Source of the DNA: Lathyrus oleraceus
Taxonomy: Eukaryota; Streptophyta; Magnoliopsida; Fabales; Fabaceae
NCBI RefSeq assembly: GCF_024323335.1
Contig: NC_066581.1
Coordinates: 432,778,136 to 432,842,135, forward strand
Direction of reading: 5' to 3'
DNA: 64,000 nt
Under the pieces are notes generated by a model. It saw only the letters and a program-made list of their open reading frames with translations. It was not told the origin of the DNA and made no database searches. Every line of letters begins with the position of its first letter. Position 1 is the stretch's first letter. Made by a program: the position numbers and the translations under genes. Positions 43,056 to 53,791 of this stretch are shown here, piece by piece.

Positions 43056-44333
43056 TTTGTTGTTTTGTGTTTTAGATGAACGACGTTACTACACAATCTA
43101 CTGGATGCTCGACCTTTGGAGACTTATTCGCCTGTAGTAGAAGGAGTTAACGTGTTCTTAGGAGAATAAAAATCAATGAGTTTGTTTGTGTTTTAAGAAT
43201 GCTCATGCAAAAAGGAAGTCCTAGACGAAGGAACCGTGCTACCTTAATTGACATGCAAACGAGAGACTATACGAAGCCTAGCAATCCTATGGGGAGACGA
43301 TCACACCATACAAAACAAACATGCACAAAGTAAACACGCCAACAAGGGGGCTCAACATACATGGGTAGGGCTTTAGTCAAGAGGGGTCATATCAACCTCG
43401 ACAAACAAGCCATGGAAAGGTAATCAAATGGGCTCTTAACCACTGACACTGAACGTCAGGGTGAGCAGATCAAAAGGGTAATGAGGATAAGACCTCATAG
43501 CTCTTAACCCAAGACAGGGTGAGCTCATGACAAAAAGTGGGGATTCAGAAAGGTGGAACCCTCTCCACTGACTGACCGGACAAAAGATCTTGGGCTTTTG
43601 TTCTGAAGCATCGACACGTAGTGCGAGCATAAAGAACGAGACACTGAATAACGGGGGATTGACTACTAATCCCTTTTATCCGTCAATTGCCTCTTCATGG
43701 AGGTCTTTAGTACTGGTGCCTCTTCTTGGAGGTCTTTGGGGCACAAAAGTAAACACGCAAGAACATTGCCTCCTATCGAGGTCTTCCAGCTAAGAAAACG
43801 GTAAAATGCGGGAAAGATGTAAAAGGGATCAAGAGATCTACCACACGGATAAAGATCCGAAGTAACAACAACTAAAGAAATAAGAAACCCGAAGATCTCT
43901 CAAGCTGGTACCATCAAAGAAAACAAGTCAGCAAAGCAATCAGAATAAATCCCCAAATGGTATCCCACAAATAAAGTGGAATACCAAGAAAGCTATCTCT
44001 TCAAGAGTCATGTGAGCCCTCACAAAACTCAACAAACAGGTTAGAATAACAAGATGGGGTGCAATCAAGAGTTGCACCAAATCAGAATGTAACCACATGA
44101 ATCATGCCATTAAAGTTCACAAGAAAGCTCACAAGAAGCAACCAAGGGTAGGAGGCCTAAACCTCTTATCAAACAAATGCATCAAAAGGGTATCAAAACT
44201 CAAAGTCAGGGGGTAAGGATCCACACATCAAGACGTGACATATATACTAAAACATGTGCCCGGAGGCAATAGAAAGCATGTCATAACAAAGCGTGAAACA
44301 GATCGGAGAGCAAACAGAAAAATCAGCTACTGT

Positions 44334-44425
44334 CGCGATCGCTACTGCTTCGCCTAACGAAGGCTTAGCGAAGCTTCGCTGCAGGCTCGCCTAGTGATGC
44401 GGCTAGCGAATGCCTGCGGGTTCTG
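44334..44425. repeat. Palindrome-rich block 1 (CGCTTCGC/AGCGAAG)
   Basis: 'tcgcgatcgc', 'cgcttcgcctaacgaag', 'agcgaagcttcgct' and 'ctcgcctag' follow each other within 90 bp; 'agcgaagcttcgct' is a perfect 14-bp palindrome. G/C-rich against an AT-rich background. Confidence 0.85.
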
Positions 44426-44907
44426 GATTTTAAATGGATAACAGTACGATTTCAGAAATTAAGTAGTCAAACATTCAAGGCATTGTTTTACACATTCATG
44501 CATATCTAAACCCACATGTGAAACCTAACTATACCTACTCTCCCGAATTCAACCATAATACCTCATGCTTTAGGAATTTCAAATTAAAAGCGTAAAGTAA
44601 TGGGAATAAGGCAAACCTGATTGGAGAGATCGAATGAAATTGAATTGCACCATTGGGTTTGTAGAACAATCTTAGGGTTTATATGAGATGGAATTGGTAG
44701 AGGTGATCCCTTTGGTCTCTGGAGGCTGCTCTGAATTAGTTAGAATCTCTCTCCTTTTTCTTCTAGGGTAACAGGAATAGAATAGGGTTTGGCTCAATGA
44801 AATTTTCAGAATTTATACTCTGATTTTCGTGGCTTTGTGGGCTCAAATGAGAGAGTCCAAGTCCAAAATCCTTTCTGTTATATTTTTTTATTTTCAAAAT
44901 GCGTAGG

Positions 44908-45010
44908 CTTCGCCTAGCGAAGAATCTGCTCACCTAGCGAGCATGACAGTTCAGACTCTGATGGCTCGCTAGGCGAACCATTCTGCTCGCCTAGCGAGCA
45001 TGACAGTTCA
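44908..45010. repeat. Palindrome-rich block 2 (TCGCCTAGCGA)
   Basis: 'cttcgcctagcgaag' (perfect apart from the centre), 'gctcgctaggcgaac' and 'ctcgcctagcgagcatgac' are spaced by 'atctgctc'/'cattctgctc' spacers, with 'gagcatgacagttca' repeated twice. Located upstream (minus sense: near the start) of the LTR, so within U3. Confidence 0.85.
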
Positions 45011-45284
45011 AGTCATCTTTCCAAATTTGTAACCTGTGCGCTGGACCTTTTTTCCTTCAAGAGTAATATGTCGAATGATTAATAGACCCCATTTGGACAT
45101 GTTGGAAGTAACTCAAGTCATTCCCTTGTGTTGACTGCTCACCTAGATAGAAACCACAAAGTGTCTTGGATGATATTCAAGCTTCTTGGATCTAATTCTG
45201 ATTGACATGATGAAATGCAATATGAAATGTTAAATGACCTAAAAATGAATGCATGAATGAGGGGGGCAAATTTGAGGTGCTACA

Positions 45285-45298
45285 GCTGCCCCTATTCA
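45285..45298 (-). other. Polypurine tract of the second Tat element
   Basis: The minus strand reads GAATAGGGGCAGC directly before the LTR start TGTAGCACC. Same form as in the 19-kb element. Confidence 0.75.
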
Positions 45299-45402
45299 AT
45301 CAACTGTGAACCTGAACGGAGGAAAGCAGCGGCTATCAGACTTTCAAGGTAAACAGGGATTGAATACCAAAAGAACCGAAGAATTTGCACTCTGTAGGTG
45401 AC

Positions 45403-45750
45403 GATATCAAGGAAAGCGAGGCCATTTACCGATGGCGGCTTCAAAACAGATTTGATATTTACCGATGTCAAAGAAAGCGAGGCCATTTACCGATGGCGGC
45501 TTCAATTTTTTTTTGATATTTACCGATATAAAAGAAAACAAGGCCATTTACCGATGGCGGCTTCAAAACAGATTTGATATTTACTGATATCAAAGAAAGC
45601 GAGGCCATATACCGATGGTGGCTTCAAAACAGATTTGATATTTTCCGATATCAAAGAAAGCGAGGCCATTTACCGATGGCGGCTTCAAAACAGATTTGAT
45701 ATTTACCGATATCAAGGAAAGCGAGGCCATTTACCGATGGCGGCTTCACT
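45403..45750 (-). repeat. 61-bp tandem repeat, about six copies
   Basis: The plus-strand unit begins 'gatatcaaagaaagcgaggc' and ends 'gatttgatatttacc'. Copies start near 45403, 45464, 45525, 45586, 45647 and 45708 with small variations (a T-run replaces part of one unit). Located in the 3' UTR. Confidence 0.92.
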
Positions 45751-45773
45751 GGGGAGGAAAAAGATGTTTACAC

Positions 45774-46004
45774 GTGAAACAAGACCAGACATTCACCGAT
45801 GACTGGGAAGGAACTCGATGTTTATCGACATCGAACAATGATGTTTAAAAGTGAAACAAGACCAGACATTTACCGATGACTGGGAAGGAACTCGATGTTT
45901 ACCGACATCGAACAATGATGTTTAAAAGTGAAACAAGACCAGACATTTACCGATGACTGGGAAGGAACTCGATGTTTACCGACATCGAACAATGATGTTT
46001 ACAG
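45774..46004 (-). repeat. 77-bp tandem repeat, three copies
   Basis: The unit begins 'gtgaaacaagaccagacatt' at 45774, 45851 and 45928, nearly identical. It shares the 'ttaccgat' core with the 61-bp array beside it but is a different monomer. Confidence 0.92.
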
Positions 46005-47735
46005 ACACCAAGGAAGGAATACACTTATGAAACGAAACCATTTACCGATGGCGAAAATGAGATACTCGATATTTACGGATAGCGAATCTGCTGGGGAATC
46101 TTAAACAACAAAACCATTTACCGATGGTTAACAAGCAGCTTTTGTTTACCGACATCGAATCAATGATGTTTACCAACACCAAAGAAAGGAAAGGACACAC
46201 ATGGGTGTTGACATAATGATTTTTTGTAGACACCATGCGAGACATGCCATTTACTGATGGCCAACAATTGGAATTCGATGTTTACCGACATCGAAAGATG
46301 ATGTTTGTCGACATCAAAGAAAAGCACAGACATTTACGGGGATCAACACGACACTTACCGGTATCGCAAGGATGATATTTACATATGTCAAAATAAGGCA
46401 GACACTTGCCGGGGACTAAATCGGAAGGGAATCAAGCTTTCCTTTCACGGATTGGTGAGAAAATGAATCTTACTGGGATTATCGATTCTGAATGTTGCCA
46501 AGAGCAACTGTTGCAAATGTGCTATACTGATGTGAAAAAAAAGACCTGTCTCTGCTGGGGATACGAGCCAATCTGGTTTAATACATGTATACATATGTTT
46601 GAGTTTTCTATGGCGTAATGCTCCACACTAAATGGAAATGCTACGCGATTTGAGAATGCGAATGCAAATGATGATTACTACATGCAAGATGCAAAGGGAG
46701 GAAAACTCCTGCTGGGAAAGCAAATGATCACTTTACTGAGCACACAATTTCTGATTCGATCTTCCAACTCTATGGGGACATACAACAATTCTACTGAGGA
46801 TACTTACTGATCTGACATTCTCGGAACGGTAGAGAAACCAACTCAACTGGGGAGTCACTTGTTGGGAAAACACCAACCTCTCGACCATGCTGGGGAAACA
46901 AATTCTGAACTCGACTTAGACGACCCAACTTCTTACACGACTGAACAGTGTTGAAACAACAGGGTCTTCCTTCGAACAAACTTTGGCTCATCTACTTTAG
47001 CCATCAATCAAAGATAGTAACCTGCAAAACGGCAGGACATACGTGCCCGGGGATCGTATGGACGAAATATACTCAAGTGTACTCAACATTCAAAATGATT
47101 TTCAGATGTTTTATCTTTCCGCACGTCATTGTCTAGCCTTCATGTTTTTTAGATGCAATGTTTATCACAAATTCAGACGTTTTTTTTTGCAAACAAAACA
47201 GAAAAAATAAAAAACAACAGAGCAATTTGACTGAATAACGACTTTTATTGATTGAAAATGGCCTATACAGGCAAATACATCAGGAAGCAATTCCTAGGAA
47301 GAGGTAATTGCGCCAAAAGAGAAAATAAACTATCCTATTGGCAATGTGAACACGACATTCCACTATTTTCCAATTCTGTTATGACTCATAGATCTTCACT
47401 TTCCCCCAAATTCTTTGCTTTCTGAGAAGAGTGATTGGACCGATCATATCCTTCAATATGGTAGACACTGAAACGCGATGAAGTACAGATAGCTCAGACT
47501 GTAGTCTTCGCTTTAATCCCTCTTTTGCCTGGACCGCCTTTTCAGGTTTTCAATCCACCGGGATACCCATTTTTGCCTAAGCCGCCTTTGCAGGTTTTCG
47601 ACTTACCCGGTGTACATATTATTTTTTATTCTTTATCCCTAACTTTTGCTCGAACCTTTTTCTTTTCTTTTTTTTTTGGTTCGCCAGGATGCCCTTTTTT
47701 GCCTGGACTTTCTTTTTTTTCTCCAGCGGGTCAGT

Positions 47736-49367
47736 TTATGCGAAGTATTTTTTGACTACATCTGAATTCATAGGAGACGGAAAATCTTCACCATCCATAG
47801 TTGTAAGCATCAAGGCTCCACCAGAAAAGACCTTTTTAACAACATATGGACCTTCATAATTCGGAGTCCACTTGCCCCTGTTATCTGTACCGGGAGGAAG
47901 GATCCTCTTCAAAACTAAGTCACCTATCTGATAGCTTCGAGGACGCACTTTCTGATCAAAGGCCTTCTTCATCCTTCTCTGATATAGTTGTCCATGGCAC
48001 ACAGCTGCTAATCGCTTTTTCTCAATTAAATTTAACCCATCAAACCTGGCTTGAACCCACTCAGCCTCGTCAAGTTTTACATCCATCATCACCCTCAAAG
48101 AACGGATTTCAACTTCTACTGGAAAGACTGCCTCCATGCCATACACAAGTGAAAACAGAGTTGCCCCGGTTGACGTACACACTGAGGTACGATACCCATG
48201 CAAAGAGAAAGGCAACATCTCATGCCAATCCTTGTACGTCACAACCATCTTTTGCACAATCTTCTTAATGTTCTTGTTTGCCGCCTCTACAGCAGCGTTC
48301 ATCTTTGGTCTGTAAGGAGAAGAATTGTGGTGTTCGATCTTAAAGTCTTTGCATAACTCTTTCATCATCTTGTTATTGAGATTCGAGCCATTATTAGTGA
48401 TGATTCTCTCAGGAACCCCATAACGACAGATAATTTCTTTCTTAATCAATCGAGCAACCACTTGTCTGGTAACATTGGCATAGGAAGCTGCTTCCACCCA
48501 CTTGGTAAAGTAATCAATCGCGACTAGGATGAAGCGATGTCCATTAGAAGCAGCAGGTTCAATCTTTCCAATCACATCGATGCCCCACATCACGAATGGC
48601 CAAGGAGAATTCATAATATTCAGAGGGTTTGGTGGTACATGCAATTTATTAGCATAGATCTGACATTTGTGGCACTTCCGAGCGTATTTGAAACAATCAG
48701 ATTCCATGGTTATCCAGTAATAACCGGCTCTTAACAACTTCTTGGCCATTGCATGACCACCAGCATGGGTACCGAAAGATCCCTCGTGTACTTCCTGCAT
48801 TAACATGTCTGCTTCGTGTCTAACCACGCATCTGAGCAGAACCATGTCAAAGTTCCTCTTGTACAACACATCATCCTTGTTCAAGTGAAAGCTTCCAACT
48901 AGCCTTCTCAGTGTCTTCTTGTCATTCTTTGACGCTCCTTCAGGATACTCTTGGCTTTTGAGGAAATTCTTAATATCATAAAACCACGGCTTCTCATCAA
49001 TAACAAACTCGGCTGCAAACACATACGCAGGACTCTCGAGTCGATTCATAGCGACGTGTGGCACATGATTCTGCCAATGAAATTTGATCATGGAAGACAA
49101 TGTGGCTAAGGCATCAACCATTTGATTTTCATCTCGCGGTACATGATACAACTTTACTGTCTTGAAGAAAGTCAGGATCCTTCTGGTGTAATCTCTATAA
49201 GGAATCAAATGCGGCTGATGAGTATTCCAGTCTCCATTGACTTGGTTAATCACTAGAGCAAAATCTCCATAAATGTCTATAGTTTTGATCCTTAGATCGA
49301 TGGCCTCCTCAATCCCCATGATACAGGCCTTGTACTCAGCTTCGTTGTTGGTTACTTCAAAAGTCAA
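47736..49367 (-). pseudogene. Tat archaeal-type RNase H end and integrase
   Basis: A 543-codon open frame. The N-terminal part holds the second and third acidic residues of the archaeal-type RNase H (NNEAEYKACIMG, IYGDFALVI) and RDENQMVDALATL. Integrase follows: HEGSFGTHAGGHAMAKKLL and KCHKCQIYANK (zinc-binding), Asp in WGIDVIGKIEP and Glu in AVEAANKNIKK. The second catalytic Asp is replaced by Asn (IITNNGSNL, codon 48393-48395), a G-to-A type change that should kill integration. The C-terminus has GKWTPNYEGPYVVKK and no chromodomain. A one-base deletion near 49370 separates it from the preceding frame. Confidence 0.9.
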
Positions 49368-49906
49368 TCTGGCGGAAAAGGTATGTGTGCACCTTTAGGA
49401 TTAATGAGTACTGCCCGAACACCATTTCCATTCACATTTACCGCCCCATCAAACATCAATGTCCACTTGTCATCGGGATCCGGTCCTTCCTCAACAAGAG
49501 GCTCTTCACAATCTTTCATCTTTAAGTACATGATATCTTCATCGGGGAATTCAAACATCATCGGCTGATAGTCGTCAATTGGTTGCTCGGCAAGGTAATC
49601 AGACAAGATACTACCCTTGATGGCCTTTTGCGACGTGTACTGGATATCATACTCTGTCAAAATCATCTGCCAACGAGCCACCTGTCCGGTAAGAGCCGGC
49701 TTTTCAAAGATATACTTTACCAGGTCCATCTTAGAAATCAACAAGGTAGTATGATTCAACATATACTGTCTTAGTCGGCGAGCAGCCCATGCCAAAGCGC
49801 AACAAGTTTTCTCGAGCAGCAAATATCTTGTTTCACAGTCGGTAAACATTTTGCTAAGGTAGTATATTGCATGCTCTTTTCGACCAGACTCGTCATGCTG
49901 TCCCAA
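49364..49906 (-). pseudogene. Tat RNase H region (first, and start of second)
   Basis: It begins in the degenerate first RNase H (HAIYYLSKMFTDCETRYLLL, ALAWAARRLRQYMLNH), which lacks a normal catalytic YCDAS motif (the upstream equivalent reads MYLSVTENSMGC). It then enters the archaeal-type RNase H with Asp in LMFDGAVNVNGNG. The frame ends prematurely at PFPPD through a one-base deletion; the continuation is in 47736-49367. Confidence 0.87.
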
Positions 49907-50660
49907 TACACCCCATCGAATTCTCTGTTACTGAAAGGTACATTATCAGAGGCCTCCCAGGAACTGGAGGTATAAGAATTGGAGGTTTCTGCAAATATTC
50001 TTTTATCTTATCAAAAGCTTTTTGACAATCATCGTTCCACCTGATTGCTTGATCTTTTCTTACCAATTTAAATATCGGTTCGCACGTAGCTGTTAGGTGA
50101 GATATGAACCGTGCAATGTAGTTCAGCCTCCCTAAAAACCCACGAACCTGCTTTTTCGTTCTTGGTTCAGGCATTTCTTGAATAGCTTTTACTTTTGCTG
50201 GATCAACCTCAATCCCTTTCTCACTGACAATGAAACCTAACAGCTTTCCAGATCTCACTCCAAATGTACACTTGTTTGGATTCAGCCTCAGTTTGAACTT
50301 TCTCAATCTTTCAAACAACTTTTGCAAGTTTACCAAGTGCTCCTCTTCTGTCTGATACTTCACAATCATATCATCCACGTACACTTTAATTTCTTTGTGC
50401 ATCAGGTCATGAAAGAGAGTTGTCATAGCTCTTTGGTAGGTAGCACCGGCGTTCTTCAACCCAAATGGCATTACCTTATAACAGAACGTGCCCCAAGGTG
50501 TAATGAATGTAGTCTTCTCCATGTCTTCTGGCGCCATCTTGATTTGATTATAGCCAGAAAATCCATCCATGAAAGAGAAAACCGAGGACTGAGCAGTGTT
50601 ATCGACCAATACATCAATGTGAGGTAATGGGAAGTCATCTTTCGGACTGGCTCTGTTTAA
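49893..50660 (-). pseudogene. Tat reverse transcriptase, catalytic part
   Basis: The open part carries FSFMDGFSGYNQIKMAPED, TPWGTFCYKVMPFGLKNAGA, the intact catalytic motif VYVDDMIVK, LRLNPNKCTFGVRSGKLLGF and FLGRLNYIARFISHL. It is separated from the N-terminal RT by a TGA (about 50659-50661) where the related element has Arg, and from RNase H by a one-base deletion near 49912. Unlike the 19-kb element, the RT active site here is normal. Confidence 0.9.
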
Positions 50661-50663
50661 ATC

Positions 50664-51207
50664 TCAGTAATCGACACACATCCTGTCTTTACCATCCTTC
50701 TTCGGCACGGGTACGATGTTGGCCACCCAAGGGGGATAATTGGTAACTGCTAGAAAACCTGCATCCAACTGTTTCTGAACCTCCTCTTTGATCTTGGTAG
50801 CCATATCAGGACTAGTTCTGCGAAGCTTCTGCTTTACCGAAGGACAATCTTCTCTGAGAGGTAGCCTGTGCACCACAATATCTGTTTCCAAACCAGGCAT
50901 ATCTTGATACGACCATGCGAATACATCCACATATTCTTGCAGCATTTCAATCAACCCTCTCTCGACCTTTTCCTCTAAAGCAGCCCCTATCTTGATCTCT
51001 TTCTTTACGTCCTCAGTACCAAGGTTAATGACTTCTAACTCTTCCTGATGAGGTTGAATGACCCTTTCCTCCTGTTTCAATAGTCTGGCCAATTCTTTGG
51101 GGAGTTCACAATCTTCTTCACTCTCCTCTTCGGCTTGGTAAATGGGATTATCGAAGTCATACTGAGCCATGACAAAACTTATTTTAATGGAATCCGCAAG
51201 ATCAATT
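50664..51207 (-). pseudogene. Tat RT N-terminal part (exon 2 start)
   Basis: Exon 2 begins at 51207 after the acceptor and reads through IDLADSIKISFVMAQYDF, an acidic region, EYVDVFAWSYQDMPG, then PPWVANIVPVPKKDGK and MCVDY, and stops at TGA. The Met near 51227 lies before the acceptor and is not a real start. The gene keeps the QKLRR sequence where the 19-kb element has a stop. Confidence 0.87.
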
Positions 51208-51465
51208 CTGCACGAACGATGTTTCATGCTTTATTTTAGAAAAGAGTTCAAGGAAGTCACAAAAAGGAAAAAACATTGCCATTTTTATTGTTTTGAAAAT
51301 GAAAGTAAAAACAGAAAGACAGTGAACACAAATTTGATTGCAAAAACGTCCTTTATTGATGATAATCATTGAAAATTCAAAACATGATGTGGCCCTACAA
51401 TGAACCACTACGCCTTGGGCAGAACGTAGGGCTTTCATGCAAAATGCAAAACAAAAGAAAATTAC
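51208..51465 (-). other. Intron of the second Tat element
   Basis: Minus-strand donor GTAATTTTC begins at 51465 and the acceptor TCGTGCAG ends at 51208 (258 bp). Splicing joins 'cagacaga' to 'aattgat', giving LQTEIDLADS in one frame. The position between protease and RT and the GTAAT donor match the 265-bp intron at 27803-28067. Confidence 0.78.
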
Positions 51466-53791
51466 TCTGTCTGAAGAGTAACTTGGACTATTTCTTCAGC
51501 AGTCCAGTTGTTGATCTTCTCCCCTGGAGCACACGGGCGCACCCAATTATCCATATCATAATCACTGTCACCATCTTCATTGTCTGTTGCAAAGACACCC
51601 TCGTGATTCATCAATCCAGCACTAGTGAAAGTACACAACCCTTTCTGATCCTGGACACCCTGCTCTGATGATTGAAAAGGCTGATAACCAATGCCAAACA
51701 TGTCTTCTTTTACGGGCACATCAATCATCTTGCCCCAACCTTCCGTGTTACCTGAATGAATGACCTCCAAAGCTTGTTTATAGGACGCAATCGAGGTACC
51801 TGGTTTCTTCTGTTCAACAAAAGCCACCTTCTCAATACTGACAGTCTCAAAAGCTTGACATAGAGTTTCATGAATTTCGCCATCCATCTCCACATATTTG
51901 AAAGAGGATAAATGGCTAACAAAGATGTCCTCTTTGCCACACACGGTCACAACCTGACCATCCCACACATATTTTAGCTTTTGGTGGAGAGTCAAAGAAA
52001 CTGCTCCGACTTCATGTATCCAGGGACGCCCCAACAGACAACTATATGCTGGTTGAATATCCATCACATAGAAGACAATGTTAAACACTTCCGGGCCGAT
52101 CTTCACAGGCAACGTGACTTCACCAAAAACCGATCGCTTGGATCCATCAAAAGCACAGACAACAAGATCACTTGGTGTGAGAACAACCCCTTCAGCATCA
52201 AGCTTACTCAGGGCCTTTTTGGGCAGCACATTCAAAGAAGAACCGGTATCAACCAAAACATGCGACAAAACGGCGCCTTTGCATTCCATCGTGATATGCA
52301 GAGCTCTATTGTGATTGCGACCCTCAGGTGTCAAGTCTAGATTCGTGAATCCCAAACCATGTCTCGTGTTAACATTTGCAATAACACCTTCACGCTGGTA
52401 AACAGAAATCTCTTGGGGCACATAAGCCATATTCAACATTTTCAACAGGGTGTTACGATGTGCCTCGGAACACATTAACAGAGAGAGAATAGAGATCTTT
52501 GACGGTGTCTGGTTCAACTGATCCACAATCTTGTAATCACTCTTCTTGATAATTCTCATAAATTCCTCCACGTCCTTCTCAAAAGAACCCTCGGACACTT
52601 CCTTTCGCGCTGGTTCTTCCTCAACTATAGCTTGTTTTCCTTTTGTTCTAGCAAGAGTCTCAGCATTGTTATCCTTCGGAACTTGTGGTGCAAACAAACA
52701 ACCACTTCTCGTAAATCCTCCGGGTCCTCCCACATTACCCACAATCGAACCAATTGTTACTGGAGTCTGATTTACTGATCTGGTATGATTCTCTGGTCTT
52801 CTATTTCTGCAAGAAGCATTGTCATATTGCCACGGAATTGCTCTACTATTCTCATAAAGTCTTCCACTAGAAGCAGCAATGGTGGTAGGGGTACTGATAG
52901 TTACTGGAGCATTAATCACGGGAACACCAACAGTCACCGGAGCAGATATGGTCACGGGTGCAGCTACGGTCACAGGAGTACCAATAGTCACAGGCGCACT
53001 AATAGTTCTTGGAGCACGTGCAGGACCTTCTGACGGTGTAAAGTAAATGGTAACAGTCGATACCTCTTCACGGTCTTTCACTACCTGATCGAACTGTAAA
53101 CAACCTTCATTTATCAATTCCTGGATACCTTCTTTCAATTTCACACAGCCGTTTTCATGATTACCACAATCTGAATAATTCTTGTCACATCCCGGGAATA
53201 CTCCCCCTCTAAGCAGACGTTCTTTCACTACAAACAACAAAGTCTGGACATCATTAACATCGACTACCAAGTTCAAATTTTCCCCATCTTCCACACTGTT
53301 TACTCTGGGCCCTCCATGCTGAGGCATAGGATTATTCATCACATTCGGAGTAGGAGCAAAGTTAATCGTCTTGGCATCGATCAAGTCTTGGACTTTATGG
53401 TGAAAAGCCCGACAATTCTCGATGTGGTGCCCTGGCGCACCAGAATGAAAATCACAACGGAAATTGGCATCATAACCAGCAGGAATCCTTGTTAATGGAG
53501 CCATAGTGCGAAGTTCAACAAACTTTAACCTGAGCAGTTCAGGGAGTAATTCAGCATAAGTCATTGGCAACGGATCAAAATGACGATCTGGCATTCTTTG
53601 TCTTGGTTGGAATTGGCGTTGTTGTTGTTGTTGTTGTTGTTGTTGTGGTTGTCCTCTTTGTGGTTGTTGAGGTTGGGTTGCTGGAATAGTCACAGCAGCA
53701 ACTTGACGGTATTGTTGTCCTCTGTTTCCATTTCTCTGATTACATATGGTATTCGAAATTCTAGTTATCAGACTTTCGATGTCACACGGGT
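51466..53791 (-). CDS. Tat Gag C-terminus and protease (5' truncated)
   Basis: The open frame runs through the Gln-rich tract (residues near 53600-53660), DPLPMTYAELLPELLRL, a modified knuckle CDFHSGAPGHHIENC, a long linker with PVTI/PVTV repeats, the protease active site VLVDTGSSLNVLPKK, YSCLLGRPWIHEVGAV and an acidic C-terminus, and ends at the intron donor. Upstream of 53693 the frame remains open to about 53740-53791, where the Sirevirus LTR begins; the main capsid part must lie beyond the window. No stop breaks this portion. Confidence 0.87.
52860..53010 (-). repeat. Short coding repeats, PVT-(I/V) pentapeptide-like
   Basis: In the linker before the protease, 'PVTIG', 'PVTVA', 'PVTIS' and similar units follow each other about seven times, encoded by degenerate 15-21-bp repeats ('agtcac.gg.gca..' on the plus strand). 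Confidence 0.8.
53617..53645 (-). repeat. (CAA)n coding microsatellite
   Basis: 'gttgttgttg...' on the plus strand encodes a run of about nine Gln in the Gag linker of the second Tat element. Confidence 0.9.

Larger units (their letters stand above)
42568..45284 (-). repeat. 3' LTR of the second Tat element
   Basis: On the minus strand it starts TGTAGCACCTCAAATTTGCC right after the polypurine tract and ends ...GGTTGTGACA, 2717 bp. It includes the phrases GGTGCTAATACCTTCC and GCACGGTGGCGACTC seen also at 1-328. Internal duplications and a palindrome-rich part are listed separately. ORFs at 42510-42746, 43436-43793 and elsewhere are not real. Confidence 0.82.
45299..47735 (-). other. 3' UTR of the second Tat element
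   Basis: About 2.4 kb is non-coding between the integrase stop (47736) and the polypurine tract. The half nearest the LTR (45400-46400) is dominated by 'tttaccgatgg'/'tttaccgacatc' motifs in tandem or near-tandem order. The other half has short 'ctggggaa' phrases and a loose 'ttttgcctggac/ccgcctttgcaggtttt' duplication (47525-47605). ORFs here are artefacts. Confidence 0.75.
42568..53791 (-). mobile_element. Second Tat/Ogre-like element, 3' part, minus strand
   Basis: On the minus strand the order is gag C-terminus, protease, intron, RT, two RNase H domains, integrase, a 2.4-kb 3' UTR with tandem repeats, polypurine tract and 3' LTR (42568-45284). Gag's N-terminal part, any ORF1 and the 5' LTR should lie beyond the right window edge, since a Sirevirus interrupts gag at about 53791. 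The predicted target duplication at the left is gcgag (42563-42567). Lesions: one nonsense codon, two one-base deletions and an integrase active-site change. Confidence 0.88.

Noticed and set aside
45403..46004. CRISPR-like array
   Set aside because: The units are directly adjacent tandem copies without unique spacers, in a plant retrotransposon 3' UTR.
51981..52340. Plus-strand 119-codon ORF and others at 52078, 52546 and 52785
   Set aside because: They lie antisense to the open Tat gag-protease frame and follow its codon pattern.
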